Assembly (NCBI GenBank): GCA_030374805.1
Contig: JARGSG010000194.1
Coordinates: 248,001-312,000, forward strand
Source of the DNA: Gracilaria gracilis
Lineage: Eukaryota > Rhodophyta > Florideophyceae > Gracilariales > Gracilariaceae
Reading direction: 5' to 3'
DNA length: 64,000 nt
Shown in pieces: positions 10,656 through 19,789 of the stretch. Numbering within the stretch: the stretch's first letter is position 1; every line of letters begins with the position of its first letter. A program made the translations under genes and the position numbers. A model generated the notes under the pieces. That model was not told the DNA's origin, ran no database searches, and worked only from the letters and a program-made list of their open reading frames with translations.

Positions 10656-12234
10656 CTAGTAATCATCCAGCTTCTGCAAGTCGACCTCATCAACTAGATA
10701 CTTGATAAACAATCCATTCAAAGGTATATCGGAAGAACTGATATCACTCTGTTCCATTACGCCTTTGACTCTGCGATACAGCTTACGAACTTCCTTCGCC
10801 CACTCGGGACCGTGAGCCGACTTTAACCCGCTCTTTTCGCCGAACGACACATCCTGTAGATGCTTTCCAATCTTCATTTGTAACAAAGCCATAGAGTAAA
10901 GACTAATTTTCTTCTTTCCTATATCATCGGATGGTAGAGATAAAATTGAAATAACAGAACGATCGAAACCAGAACTCTCTATAAACGTTACGAAATTAGC
11001 AAGCTGCGCCCGACACTTTCTTCTAACTGCTTTCCATGCGGCTGCCCATGACGCATCAAACTCCGGTTCCGTCTTAAATGTACCAGAAAGAAGAATATGC
11101 TCCGCAGCTTCCTTCTGCATCACATGCTTTTCATTTTCGACCTCGGCTTCTGAATCTTCATCTCTGTGAGCGCTTTTCACCGCTCCCGCGTGAAGAACAT
11201 TCAGTACACATTCTTCCGGTATGTGTGCTCTGAACGCTCTCACCTGCGATTTGGTGGTTGTTCAATACAAATGTGCGTTAGTAAGAGGCCTAGTTCGCAA
11301 ACCATGGTAAAAGTATAACGTACCATTTCGTTACGTAGGGGTTCGATGGCTCTGCCGATGGCCGAGGACAGTACCGTGTAAACGTTTTGGGAAGTAAGAG
11401 CAGGACGGGGTCCTTCCTTTGTAATTTTAGAACGCAGAAATGTGCTTAACTGAGCCTGAGTCGCCGCACTATGATGTACGAAACGTGCAGCGTCGAGTAG
11501 AAGTTTGCTTGGACGGTTTGAGTTGCCCGTCATGCCCTCGTATATGTCGCTTCCCAATGACGGGTCTAATATTTGAATAGTGACGGAGGCTTTGATGAAC
11601 ACCTGATAGAGTGAAACAAACAGGTTATTACTCTCAAGTTAGTATATGCCTCGCAAGCAATTTGTTGATATGTGTATGAAAAACCTTTGCCACCTTGCAT
11701 TTCTGTGTCAAGGAGTTTAAATCACACATGGTTAGAAGTTGATACAGAACATGCAATCCGTCAAGGTGAGTCACGAACCTTTACCAAATCTTCACGATGA
11801 TCACCACTTTTAGGCTTCGTGGAGTTTCCAAAATTGTGTTTTATTTGAAGCAACGCATCCAACACTTTTTCATGCCTCTTCTGTGCTGTCTCCATGAAGG
11901 AGGTTTTTTCTGCATCGTTACGGACCTTTTCGTCCTCCTCGCGCATTCGCGTTTCTGCTGCTGTGTCCGTTACATTAACTTTAAAAGAATTAACCTCACG
12001 TTTAAGGTCGTCCAGGAGCACATTGGTACGCCGCTGTTCTTGCAGTAGTTCGCGAAGGTAGTTCCCCAAAACTTCATTTGTCGTCTTGCTTCTCGGAGGT
12101 TTACTGATTCCCGCACTCGCAGCTCTTGGGCTCGCTAACGTTCTCACTGGACGACTTACTGGCCTTTCTGCGTTTCCTAACGAAGGTTTGCTACTCCCAA
12201 CATTTGAGCTCATGCCGGCTCGACGGGGAGGCAT
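10656..12234 (-). CDS. Transposon accessory protein, three exons, coiled-coil
   Basis: Exons read 12,234-11,785, 11,602-11,324 and 11,243-10,656, giving 438 residues. Intron 1 (11,784-11,603) has GTAA..CAG ends; intron 2 (11,323-11,244) has GTACGT..CAG. Both carry a perfect TACTAAC branch point shortly before the acceptor and both are phase 0. The start is the ATG at 12,234 (MPPRRAGM); a longer open frame upstream begins with GTG. The N-terminus is basic and Ser/Pro-rich. Residues ~70-150 are heptad-like and charged (probable coiled coil: YLRELLQEQRRTNVLLDDL). The rest is helical and acidic-basic with no recognised domain. Its position opposite the transposase recalls the second protein of EnSpm elements, which binds element ends, but that role is inferred from position only. 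Confidence 0.75.
11244..11323 (-). other. Intron 2 of accessory gene
   Basis: 80 bp. Donor GTACGT after an ATG codon, acceptor ATCGCAG, and TTACTAACG about 40 bp before the acceptor. Splicing is phase 0 and moves the frame into the 196-codon last exon. Confidence 0.75.
11603..11784 (-). other. Intron 1 of accessory gene
   Basis: 182 bp. The donor GTAAAG follows codon 150 of the gene and the acceptor is CTATCAG; ATACTAACTTG lies about 45 bp before the acceptor. Removing it joins two open frames in phase 0. The reading frame also closes soon after the donor if unspliced. Confidence 0.75.
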
Positions 12235-12531
12235 GGTGCCGTTGACGATACGTGAAGACTCACGCACCGGACGAAGAACAAACCAAAAACACAAGGGCAC
12301 CCCGGAGCCCAGTAATTACCCCCATTGATTTCTATCGATGAAGCGAAAAGTTCCCTGCGAAGCGCAAAATTCGTTTGGTTCTCGCTTGTGAAGTGTGTGC
12401 AATACTTTTGTGGTAGGGATATTGATAAAACCGCCTTGCTGAATATAGGCAGAAGCCGTACGTTGTTGCCTGCTACAGAATCATCCTCAAAGCTCCACAA
12501 CTGTTCAGCATCCGACATATACCTGCAGCCC
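12235..12531. promoter_or_regulatory. Divergent promoter region of the DNA transposon
   Basis: A 297-bp spacer separates the two start codons. An in-frame open stretch upstream of the transposase ATG begins only with TTG and is not used here. No clear TATA element is visible. One region must drive both genes. Confidence 0.45.
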
Positions 12532-15500
12532 ATGAATTCAAACCTGGGCGTTGTTCGCCCCATACAGAAGAAATCAAAACACACATGTATCGCTTGCAAT
12601 CGAGAGTTCCTCAATAACGTTCTGTTCGAGAATCATATAGCACGCACCCACAACGGATTTGTCCCTGAGTATGCGCTTTCTATAGAAGACGAGAGTTCAA
12701 ACGGATCTCAAGAGATACCTCTGGATAAAACCCATTCTGGACACTCTGCAAAAGCGCGCATTGAGCCTGTTTCTGATAAGAACGAAGTCCATGAGACGCA
12801 CGACAGTCAAAAAATGGAAGACGAGAACGAGCTACATGCGCTCAACATGATGGCTGACGAGCACGTCCACAGTAACGAAAGTGTCCCAGACGCTATACCC
12901 CTGTCAGGAAAGCATCAGTCAGTTCCCATTTTCATCCCTCGACAGACTCCTAATGACATTGGAGATGCTGCAAAACCCTCATGGCTTTTCTTCAAGTCCT
13001 TGAAAGACGAATCCGTCCCTTTATTTGGCGATATCTCCGAGCCCAGTCCAGCCATTGAGAGCCTAAGCTCTTCCGTGAGGAAAATGCTAGACTATTGCTC
13101 GCACAACACCCTTTCCTTGCAACAATCAGAAGGAATCTATGACCTCGCGGTATCAATTGAGGATTCAGTTCCCGCTGAAGATCGAAGTGTATCTAACCAG
13201 TTTGCAACCGCCGCTGCATTCTTGACCTACCTGTTGAGGACCAGAAAATGTAAAGTGAGAGAAGAAGGATGGCGTAAGGCTGTAATTCACAGTGAAATGG
13301 GGTCGAACTCCACTGGGGTGTTCCGGTCAGTGTTAAAAGTAATGTTGAAGGTCTTAGAGCAGAACAACGGAGTGAAATCTATTCGTGACTTTCGCGAGAA
13401 AAAGATATCTGAAGAGCGCGTGTTTTCCTCACCCTGGGATTCGGAGGCTTTGAAAGAGTACGAGGAAGCGATCGGAAACTCAGACTGTTCCGTTGTCCTA
13501 GTCGATCTGTACAGTGACTCAAACATTCTGAGTTCTTCAGGAACGCAAAGTGCTACAAACGTCAGGGCGCGCTTTAGTAACATAGTGGGTGCCTCATCCG
13601 ACTGGCACGAAGTTGGAATTGCTCCAATCATAGAGACCTCGTTATCGACGATATCAATCGCCAAGAGTCGTAAAGAGAAACATGAATTATGGCACAGATT
13701 CATGTTCTTGCTGCTCGAGGATATTTCGAGGGCCTCCCATATTGGCATAGATATTGAAGGTCGAAAGATTTACCCACGGCTTGGAATTCAGGTCGCGGAC
13801 CAAGTCCAGGAGCGACCAGCATGCGGTCTTAAAGGCCACGACAGTTTCTTCGACTGTTCACACTGCTTGATGCCATCACGCATCAAGAAAACTCCAAAAA
13901 AGTCTGGCTGTGCAGAGCCCAACAGTGTCAATGACAGTGATGACGGCTCGGTAGCTTCTATTCCAAGTGCTGCAACCACTTCTTCACGCGATGAATACCA
14001 GAAGGGTTGTGAGTGTTCGTTGTCATCGTTAATAAAGTTGAATACAGGCACTGAGATCTACCCGTATCGTGATGTGTACAGAACCACAATGGCGCAGATT
14101 GAAGTTGCTAAATCAAAGAGATGGAGGCCAGTCACAGACAGGCAGCGCAATGGAGCACCGAGACCCAATTTGAAGGACGAGATATACTATCTTGATTCTG
14201 TGAGCGCTCTTCAATACCCTTCTGCTCTTGCTTCCTTTTCAGGATCAAGTTCTTTCCCGTACCGTCTTTATGCTTCGATTGGGTTTGACGCGCTCCATGT
14301 GTTAGAGCATGGCGTTATGCGCCAAGTTGCCGATGATGCCTTTCAGATCTTCGAATCTGCACTTGAATATAACGGTTTATCTAAGTCTGTCGCAGCCAAC
14401 ATCGCCAACCAACGCATTCAAGATTTACCGCCAGGTTCTCACCTTCGAAAGTTTCGTGCGTTTCGAAAAAACAAAGAGGAGAAGCATCCAGGAGTAACAG
14501 GTAAAATGCGAAGGGAGCTCAATGCTTACCTTTGGTACGCAGTAATGGGATTTTCTCCGAACACCACGCCGGACAATGACCGATTCGTACAACTGCTTCT
14601 GCAGCTAGATCTATTACAACGTCGACTGTTTGGAACGAACCAATCGCCTGAACTGGCTTTTCGCACAATGAAAAAAATCCAGGAGATTGCAGAACTTGGG
14701 TATGAAGTAGGAGTTAGCATCGCAACCCTCTTCAACATCAAAACGAATACGAAAATGCATCGCACAATGTTCCACATTGCCAACCATCTATTTGACTATG
14801 GGTGCATTCGGGAGGGCTCCACTGATTCAAATGAGACTTTGCATAAGTCTACGAAGGAAAGCTATTCATCCACGAACCGTCAGCGCACAGCAATTGCGGC
14901 GCAACTGCTTAGCGCTCGCGAGAATTTAGATACTGCCGGTTTCCAAATCCAAGAAACTTCTGTTACACCTTCGGGCCTGATAACTCGCAATTCCTGTCAG
15001 TTCACTGAAAAAGATAGATATGAACACGAGTCAGGTGTTCATGACAGTGACAAAAGGAATCGAATGACAATGAATTGGCACAGTCAAGCCCTTCGCTACG
15101 TTTCAAATGTGTGTAGCATTGATCTTGCAGACAGAGAAATATCAAACGCCTTCAATCCAATTACAAATCTCCATGTGTGGAAAACGGTCAAGAGCGCACG
15201 GTTTATGGCGCGGTTTGAATGGTGCCGTGACGTTATGCCGCAGACCGTTTATGCTGGTTCTAATATATTTGGTGTCTCAAGTCGTCATGACGCGGTTGTG
15301 TTTCAAACTGGCGAGGGTCGGTCTCAGGGCATCATTCACAAAAAATCTCACCCACGCGGTCAGCCCTGTATAAGATTAGCATTGTTAAAGGTCTTGCAAC
15401 AGGTTCCTGGAGAAGAAGGTAACAGTTTGGTTGTGTCCAAGTACGGGCACAAAAGGTTCAAGTTTGCATACAACAATGATGAAATTGTTTTCAAGTGCAT

Positions 15501-15678
15501 TCCTTGTTCCTCATTTCTTCGACAATTAGTGTTGGTAATAGACCCGTCCAATGCTGTCAAAACCTTTGGAATATATAAGGGGACGACTCACACTCCCGAA
15601 ACGGATCTCAGAAGCAAACGGATGGCCTTCTTTGAAGTTGCAGGAGACAAGCGTACAGCGTTCACAGAAAGTGTTTGA
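12532..15678 (+). CDS. Zinc-finger transposase, EnSpm/Plavaka-like
   Basis: Open without introns; 1048 residues from the first ATG (12,532). A classic C2H2 finger (CIACNREF..HIARTH) lies at about residues 19-41, likely for DNA binding. The central part has a Cys/His segment (CGLKGHD..CSHCLMP) such as follows the first catalytic Asp in this supergroup. After it comes DALHVLEHGVMRQ (Asp near residue 586), matching the D-x-LH motif, and NETLHKSTKESY (Glu near 768), matching the E..H motif before TNRQRT. These fit a D-D-E cut-and-paste transposase of the EnSpm/CACTA-Plavaka type. The C-terminal 250 residues are not recognised. The frame is intact over 3.1 kb, so the element may be recent or still active. 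The exact superfamily is uncertain. Confidence 0.7.
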   Translation: MNSNLGVVRPIQKKSKHTCIACNREFLNNVLFENHIARTHNGFVPEYALSIEDESSNGSQEIPLDKTHSGHSAKARIEPVSDKNEVHETHDSQKMEDENELHALNMMADEHVHSNESVPDAIPLSGKHQSVPIFIPRQTPNDIGDAAKPSWLFFKSLKDESVPLFGDISEPSPAIESLSSSVRKMLDYCSHNTLSLQQSEGIYDLAVSIEDSVPAEDRSVSNQFATAAAFLTYLLRTRKCKVREEGWRKAVIHSEMGSNSTGVFRSVLKVMLKVLEQNNGVKSIRDFREKKISEERVFSSPWDSEALKEYEEAIGNSDCSVVLVDLYSDSNILSSSGTQSATNVRARFSNIVGASSDWHEVGIAPIIETSLSTISIAKSRKEKHELWHRFMFLLLEDISRASHIGIDIEGRKIYPRLGIQVADQVQERPACGLKGHDSFFDCSHCLMPSRIKKTPKKSGCAEPNSVNDSDDGSVASIPSAATTSSRDEYQKGCECSLSSLIKLNTGTEIYPYRDVYRTTMAQIEVAKSKRWRPVTDRQRNGAPRPNLKDEIYYLDSVSALQYPSALASFSGSSSFPYRLYASIGFDALHVLEHGVMRQVADDAFQIFESALEYNGLSKSVAANIANQRIQDLPPGSHLRKFRAFRKNKEEKHPGVTGKMRRELNAYLWYAVMGFSPNTTPDNDRFVQLLLQLDLLQRRLFGTNQSPELAFRTMKKIQEIAELGYEVGVSIATLFNIKTNTKMHRTMFHIANHLFDYGCIREGSTDSNETLHKSTKESYSSTNRQRTAIAAQLLSARENLDTAGFQIQETSVTPSGLITRNSCQFTEKDRYEHESGVHDSDKRNRMTMNWHSQALRYVSNVCSIDLADREISNAFNPITNLHVWKTVKSARFMARFEWCRDVMPQTVYAGSNIFGVSSRHDAVVFQTGEGRSQGIIHKKSHPRGQPCIRLALLKVLQQVPGEEGNSLVVSKYGHKRFKFAYNNDEIVFKCIPCSSFLRQLVLVIDPSNAVKTFGIYKGTTHTPETDLRSKRMAFFEVAGDKRTAFTESV

Positions 15679-16554
15679 CACGATCACACCTTATGTTAAC
15701 AGAGAAAAAAGCATTATCCTCATTTGTGTTTTTTTGAACTCATCTAGTTTACAAGGTGAAAAACGTGTAGCCTACAAAACGATTCGAAATGATATGAGAT
15801 AAGCTGACCCAGTAAAGAATAGCCTTCTTATTTGAAAAGGTATGCTCCCAAGGGAGGGTTGTATTAAAAACCGGAACTCTCAATACTCTTTTCTTTCTTT
15901 CAAAAACGATTGAACAGAACATCTTGTGTTGTGGCTTTGTTTGTAACGCGTGGTGGGTGTGAAGCTGGTTCACATGTAAAAAGAAGCAGTTGCAAAAGAG
16001 CCCTTCTCTTGTGATCGTAGTGTGCAAAATTGGCTTCGAAATGAGAGACTTGCAAGACATTTTTCGACCAGCGTTGTCAAATTCGTCGCTTGGTTCAAAG
16101 ACAATCTTGAGAGTGTTAGTCGCACGTTTGAACATCTGCCATAGTCTTGCGTATCTTTACAATGAATCGGACGATTGTAGCGCGCTCAGTACATGACGAG
16201 AGCTGAATCGTGAACCTTTGAAGCGTGAACGGTCTTGAACGAGCAAACACACTACGAGCGTTCGGATCGTGAATCAGAACTCGACTCATGGACTCGTGAA
16301 CCAGACGCGGAGCACCGTAGTCTGCACCTGGTGCAGAGCGTGGAGTTCTCGGTGCAGGGTACCGTTGGTACACGTTTCAACAGCAGCGCTGTGTCTCACA
16401 CGGTTCACGTAAGCGCGGTTTGAAAACACTGCTGTGCAAAACGGTTTGGATCACATGAAAGGTGCCTTGGTACCCTCCAAACGGAGCCGGAGCGTTCCTG
16501 GCTCCAATAGCAGGAAATTTTGCTCCCCCCGACACGAGAGTGTACTTTGTGATG
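15679..16554. other. Right noncoding arm of the DNA transposon
   Basis: No credible gene. It holds short internal near-repeats around 16,200-16,280 (GAATCGTGAAC, GGATCGTGAATC, ACTCGTGAACC) and one copy of the recurring motif GGTACCGTTGGTA at 16,358-16,370. Such subterminal repeats often bind transposon proteins. Confidence 0.35.
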
Positions 16555-18039
16555 ATGCACTTGCCTCTCCCTGGACGTTCATGCTGCTACACTGTGCGAA
16601 ACCATGATCCTCCCTCATCAGCGATGGCGGTTTTGCCTCTTTGTCACTTTCCTGCTACGCGGCCGCACAAGCACGCCCGCCTTCCCCCGCCACGGCTACC
16701 TAAATGAACAACATGAGGCAGCGTTCCAGCTGGTCTTTGAATCCACAGTGGAGCCTCATAGTCACGTCGTTGGAAGCGCAGCCTTCAGCCACAGCTTACG
16801 TTCGGCTTTGTTCTAAATGTGTCGGTCGCAGTTATACACTTGTAGGTGTTCCTGGTCTGTTTCTATTTTATCATGCTTTCAAATGTCCTGGCAAGTGCGC
16901 AATTCTGTATCATCGTTCATGCTTCCATCTCAGTAAAAGCTCGCTATGCATAACATTCCCTCTTCCTTCCATCTGTCACTCTTCAGTCCATAATCACCAT
17001 GAATTCTCCTGAGCAAACGAAAGCATACACTGTAAACATATGGGTGTCGCACACCTGCATCTCTTCAAAACACGCTACCATACAAGCAGTATGTTTGGTT
17101 GAGATCACCATATCATTTTTGAAGGTACCCAGTTAGGTTACTGCACAACAACTGCGCTATCTTACTTACCCTTCTGCTTACCAAAATAATACCTCCAGAT
17201 ATGCGAAGAGACAATCGCTTGTGGAGCACAGTAATCCCAATTGCCAACGACACACCACAACTATTCAAAGCTCCAGCATCACTATCAAACGAACAACTCG
17301 TTTGAAATAGGGATAAGCACTTCACCGTTTCAACATCTTTTCATCTGTTTTCCATGTCAGTCATACAACCACCCATCTCAGGACTGTACACTAGAAGCAG
17401 ACAATCCTAACCAATAAAAAGGCCAGCCTTTACTTGGAAGTTCTTGTGGTACTTCGGTTGCTCTGGTATTCAAGTGCCCATGGTTCCTTCATGTGCCACA
17501 GCAGGCTTACACTAATGCAGTTCCCTCGTTTGTGCTCAACATGTTCCTCAGGATCCAGCAAAAAGTTTCCAACACGCCTTGATAACCAAAGCATAGCTGT
17601 TCGCTAGCTGATCGCAACCTAGTCAGCTCTGTGAATTCGCCATCAACAAGTGTCGATCAGAAGGTCGCGCACCTTTCACATCGGCAATGAACTGCAATTC
17701 TGGTTTTTCCTCAGCTTTGGGCAGCATGCTTCACTAGCAACGGGATAGGATACCGTCATCAAATACAGCCCCATTCTTGATCAAGCTTCCACCTTCCCCT
17801 TCCTCGAGTTAATATCTTAAAATAACAGAGGTTTCAGCTATGTTTGCCCTCTTCTTCCCCTGGTCACTGTCTCCAAAGCACAATTCACCAATATGTATAC
17901 TAGAGTATCATCCTCACTCTTCTGCCGAATCGGCAACAATTCTGAACAGTATCTCGATGCGGACCCTCTCCGCAATCAATTGATGTGACCCATGAGGTCA
18001 TCTGCTCAACGCAGCTTCTTGTCTCATTAAACATTTCGG

Positions 18040-18047
18040 TATATAAA
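18040..18047 (+). promoter_or_regulatory. TATA box of secreted-protein gene 1
   Basis: TATATAAA lies 124 bp before the ATG. The two paralogues have the same element at nearly the same distance. Confidence 0.6.
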
Positions 18048-18163
18048 CCGATGAACCCAGTGAGTTCCATAACTTTTTTCACTCTCTCCACACAATTTCT
18101 ACGTAACTCCAACATTCTTACTGAATTCCCCTCTCTCAAACTACCTCCTTTCTTTCGATCAAA

Positions 18164-18598
18164 ATGATGACAAAGGTTTCGACCATGATGGCTTTGCTGC
18201 TTCTCAGCGCCATAGCTGCCACCACCTCCGGAGCACTCACAAAGAGCGATTTCCTTGCCCTCACCCCTGAAGCCTTATTCGCGTACGGATTGAAGGGCCT
18301 TGTCGGTGGCTGTGCGATTACTTTGCACCCCAAAAGCACCGGAGCCTATGCAGATTTATATGTGAAAACAGCTACCGTTGGAAATGGATATCGTGGCTGG
18401 CCGCGCAGTAGGAACGACCGGGGAACTGGAGCTGTCAAGGCACCAGAGTTCCCTAGGGGAAGGACTTACTGCTGGTTCCGGAGTTCCGAATATGACCTTC
18501 CTCAGTCGCTCCGAAATGCGTTCTGCACCAACTCTGGAATATCTAATGCCGCCGCCCAACTCAGAGATGCTGTTGAGAAGAACCAGTGTGGTCTCTAA
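18164..18598 (+). CDS. Small secreted four-cysteine protein, paralogue 1
   Basis: 144 residues from an ATG shared by all three paralogues. A signal peptide of about 23 residues (LLLLSAIAATTSGA) is followed by TKSDFLALTPEALFAYG. Further on are the Gly/Arg-rich stretch NGYRGWPR, the conserved block GAVKAPEFPRGRTYCW, and a helical C-terminus. Four cysteines (GGC, YCW, FCT, QCG) could make two disulfides. It differs from paralogue 2 at about ten residues, mostly in the first two-thirds. No known family is recognised. Export to the wall or medium is inferred from the leader. Its own TATA box lies 124 bp upstream; the 5' leader is Tyr/Pro-free CT-rich DNA. There are no introns. Confidence 0.85.
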   Translation: MMTKVSTMMALLLLSAIAATTSGALTKSDFLALTPEALFAYGLKGLVGGCAITLHPKSTGAYADLYVKTATVGNGYRGWPRSRNDRGTGAVKAPEFPRGRTYCWFRSSEYDLPQSLRNAFCTNSGISNAAAQLRDAVEKNQCGL

Positions 18599-19154
18599 TC
18601 CTTTGTGGGATTTAGAAAGGTAGTTCATAAAAGCCATATGGATACCGATGAACCGACTCGTTCTCAGAAAACCTAACGGGATTTTTTCTCAATTTGTTTC
18701 TGCGTGCTTTATAGTAAATTCTGCTTTTAGTGTTTAGGAGGTGTTTTGTCTAGACCCGTCGAGAGACGGTACTATCAAAGGAGAAACCGGGAAGGCCAGA
18801 CTTCATCCACTACAATAGTATTGCGCAATGTAATATGTTGGGGGACGCTTTCTTGCTCCTTTCTTGCATTCCAATCCGATCTCTCTGATATTCGTTCATC
18901 ACAGCTCAGTAGTGTCCTCAATTCAGGTCGAGTACTCGCAACGAGGAAATAACTTGTCTGCCGCATTATGGAGATCCAAAACGTGATTATGTATTGAACA
19001 AATTGAATAGACCATCGCATTCCCTCCACATCCCCCAAAGCAATGACGAAAACTACTTCACATACCAAAACAATTCAAAAACGATTGAGCTTTTGGTGCT
19101 ATGCTCTCTCGTGACACAAACGTGCAGTTCCTCATTTGGACCTTCCTATATCGA

Positions 19155-19480
19155 CTACGCCAGCGTTTTCTCCAATGCGAGATGCTGTCTACTTCCATAC
19201 CAACTTAGTTCTTCAAACATTGCCTTCATGCCGACTTCGATGAAGTTTTCTTCGTCAATGAAGTGATCTGCAGAGTCGTATTCCAACAATTCTTCTTTTG
19301 TATTGGAAGGTACGAACCTTTTGGCTGACCGCACTTTTTCGTACAGCGAGCAACGTTTGCACGTTGCTCCTTTCGGCACTAGTTTCAGCAACCGATCATT
19401 CTCAATAGAAGCTGCCCCAAAGAAAAAATGCAGGAAGATTACTTTCTGCCACGGTTGGTGTTAGAGTATGGTGAGCACTG
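19155..19480 (-). other. Possible coding remnant
   Basis: A reverse-strand frame is open for about 100 codons, with Cys, Lys and acidic segments (KGATCKRCSLYEK, ENFIEVGMKAMFEE). There is no ATG near the start and no recognised domain. It may be a decayed exon. The remainder of 18,778-19,487 shows nothing coding. Confidence 0.2.
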
Positions 19481-19487
19481 TTCTCGA

Positions 19488-19789
19488 TATAAAAGATGAG
19501 TGACACGTGCAGGAGACCAGCGCAGAGAGCGCCGGAGTTGCTCAGCTGTTTTTATGGTTATGGGCCCAGATACAGGGGTTGTGGGTTAAAGTCCCGCCTG
19601 GTTCTTGAAAATACACCTGTACGCTACCGCTGTAAGCGCGATGCACTGTAAGAGATACTCCGCCCAAGCTGTTTCGGGAAGCTAGAGATGGGTCGCCGTC
19701 CTCAAGGAAAGAGGAGGAGTATAAAAGATGAGTGACACGTGCAGGAAACCAGCGCAGAGGGAGCCGAAGTTACTCAGCTGTTTTTATGG
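19488..19789 (+). repeat. 232-bp unit followed by a partial second copy, TATA-led
   Basis: TATAAAAGATGAGTGACACG begins both 19,488 and 19,720. The following 50 bases (ACCAGCGCAGAG..CTCAGCTGTTTTTATGGT) match with few changes. The first unit also contains a tRNA-like B-box (GGGTTAAAGTCCC) near 19,588. It could be a tandem duplication or a small SINE/TRIM-like element. From 19,790 to 20,540 I see nothing coding. Confidence 0.5.

Larger units (their letters stand above)
10253..16554. mobile_element. Two-gene DNA transposon (EnSpm/Plavaka-like), about 6.3 kb
   Basis: The boundaries come from comparing the interrupted copy 1 with the intact copy 2 of the host duplication. The ends read CATCGCCGACTACC and, reverse-complemented from the right, CATCACAAAGTAC, giving at best a very short imperfect terminal repeat. 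The flanking AT could be a 2-bp target duplication. Inside are a large transposase gene on + (12,532-15,678) and a spliced accessory gene on - (12,234-10,656), divergent from a 297-bp spacer. About 400 bp on the left and 880 bp on the right are noncoding. Two divergent genes and a D..D..E transposase with zinc-binding segments fit the EnSpm/CACTA supergroup. The ends do not start with CACTA, so the family assignment stays open. Confidence 0.65.
16555..18777 (+). repeat. Duplicated segment, copy 1 (right part), with secreted-protein gene 1
   Basis: Collinear with 20,794-22,986 over about 2.2 kb, including 1.6 kb of upstream noncoding DNA, the gene and its 3' flank. Homology ends at ACTATCA (18,777). 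The third, inverted copy at 41-43 kb shares sequence a little beyond this point (AACCGGGAAGGCC). Confidence 0.85.
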
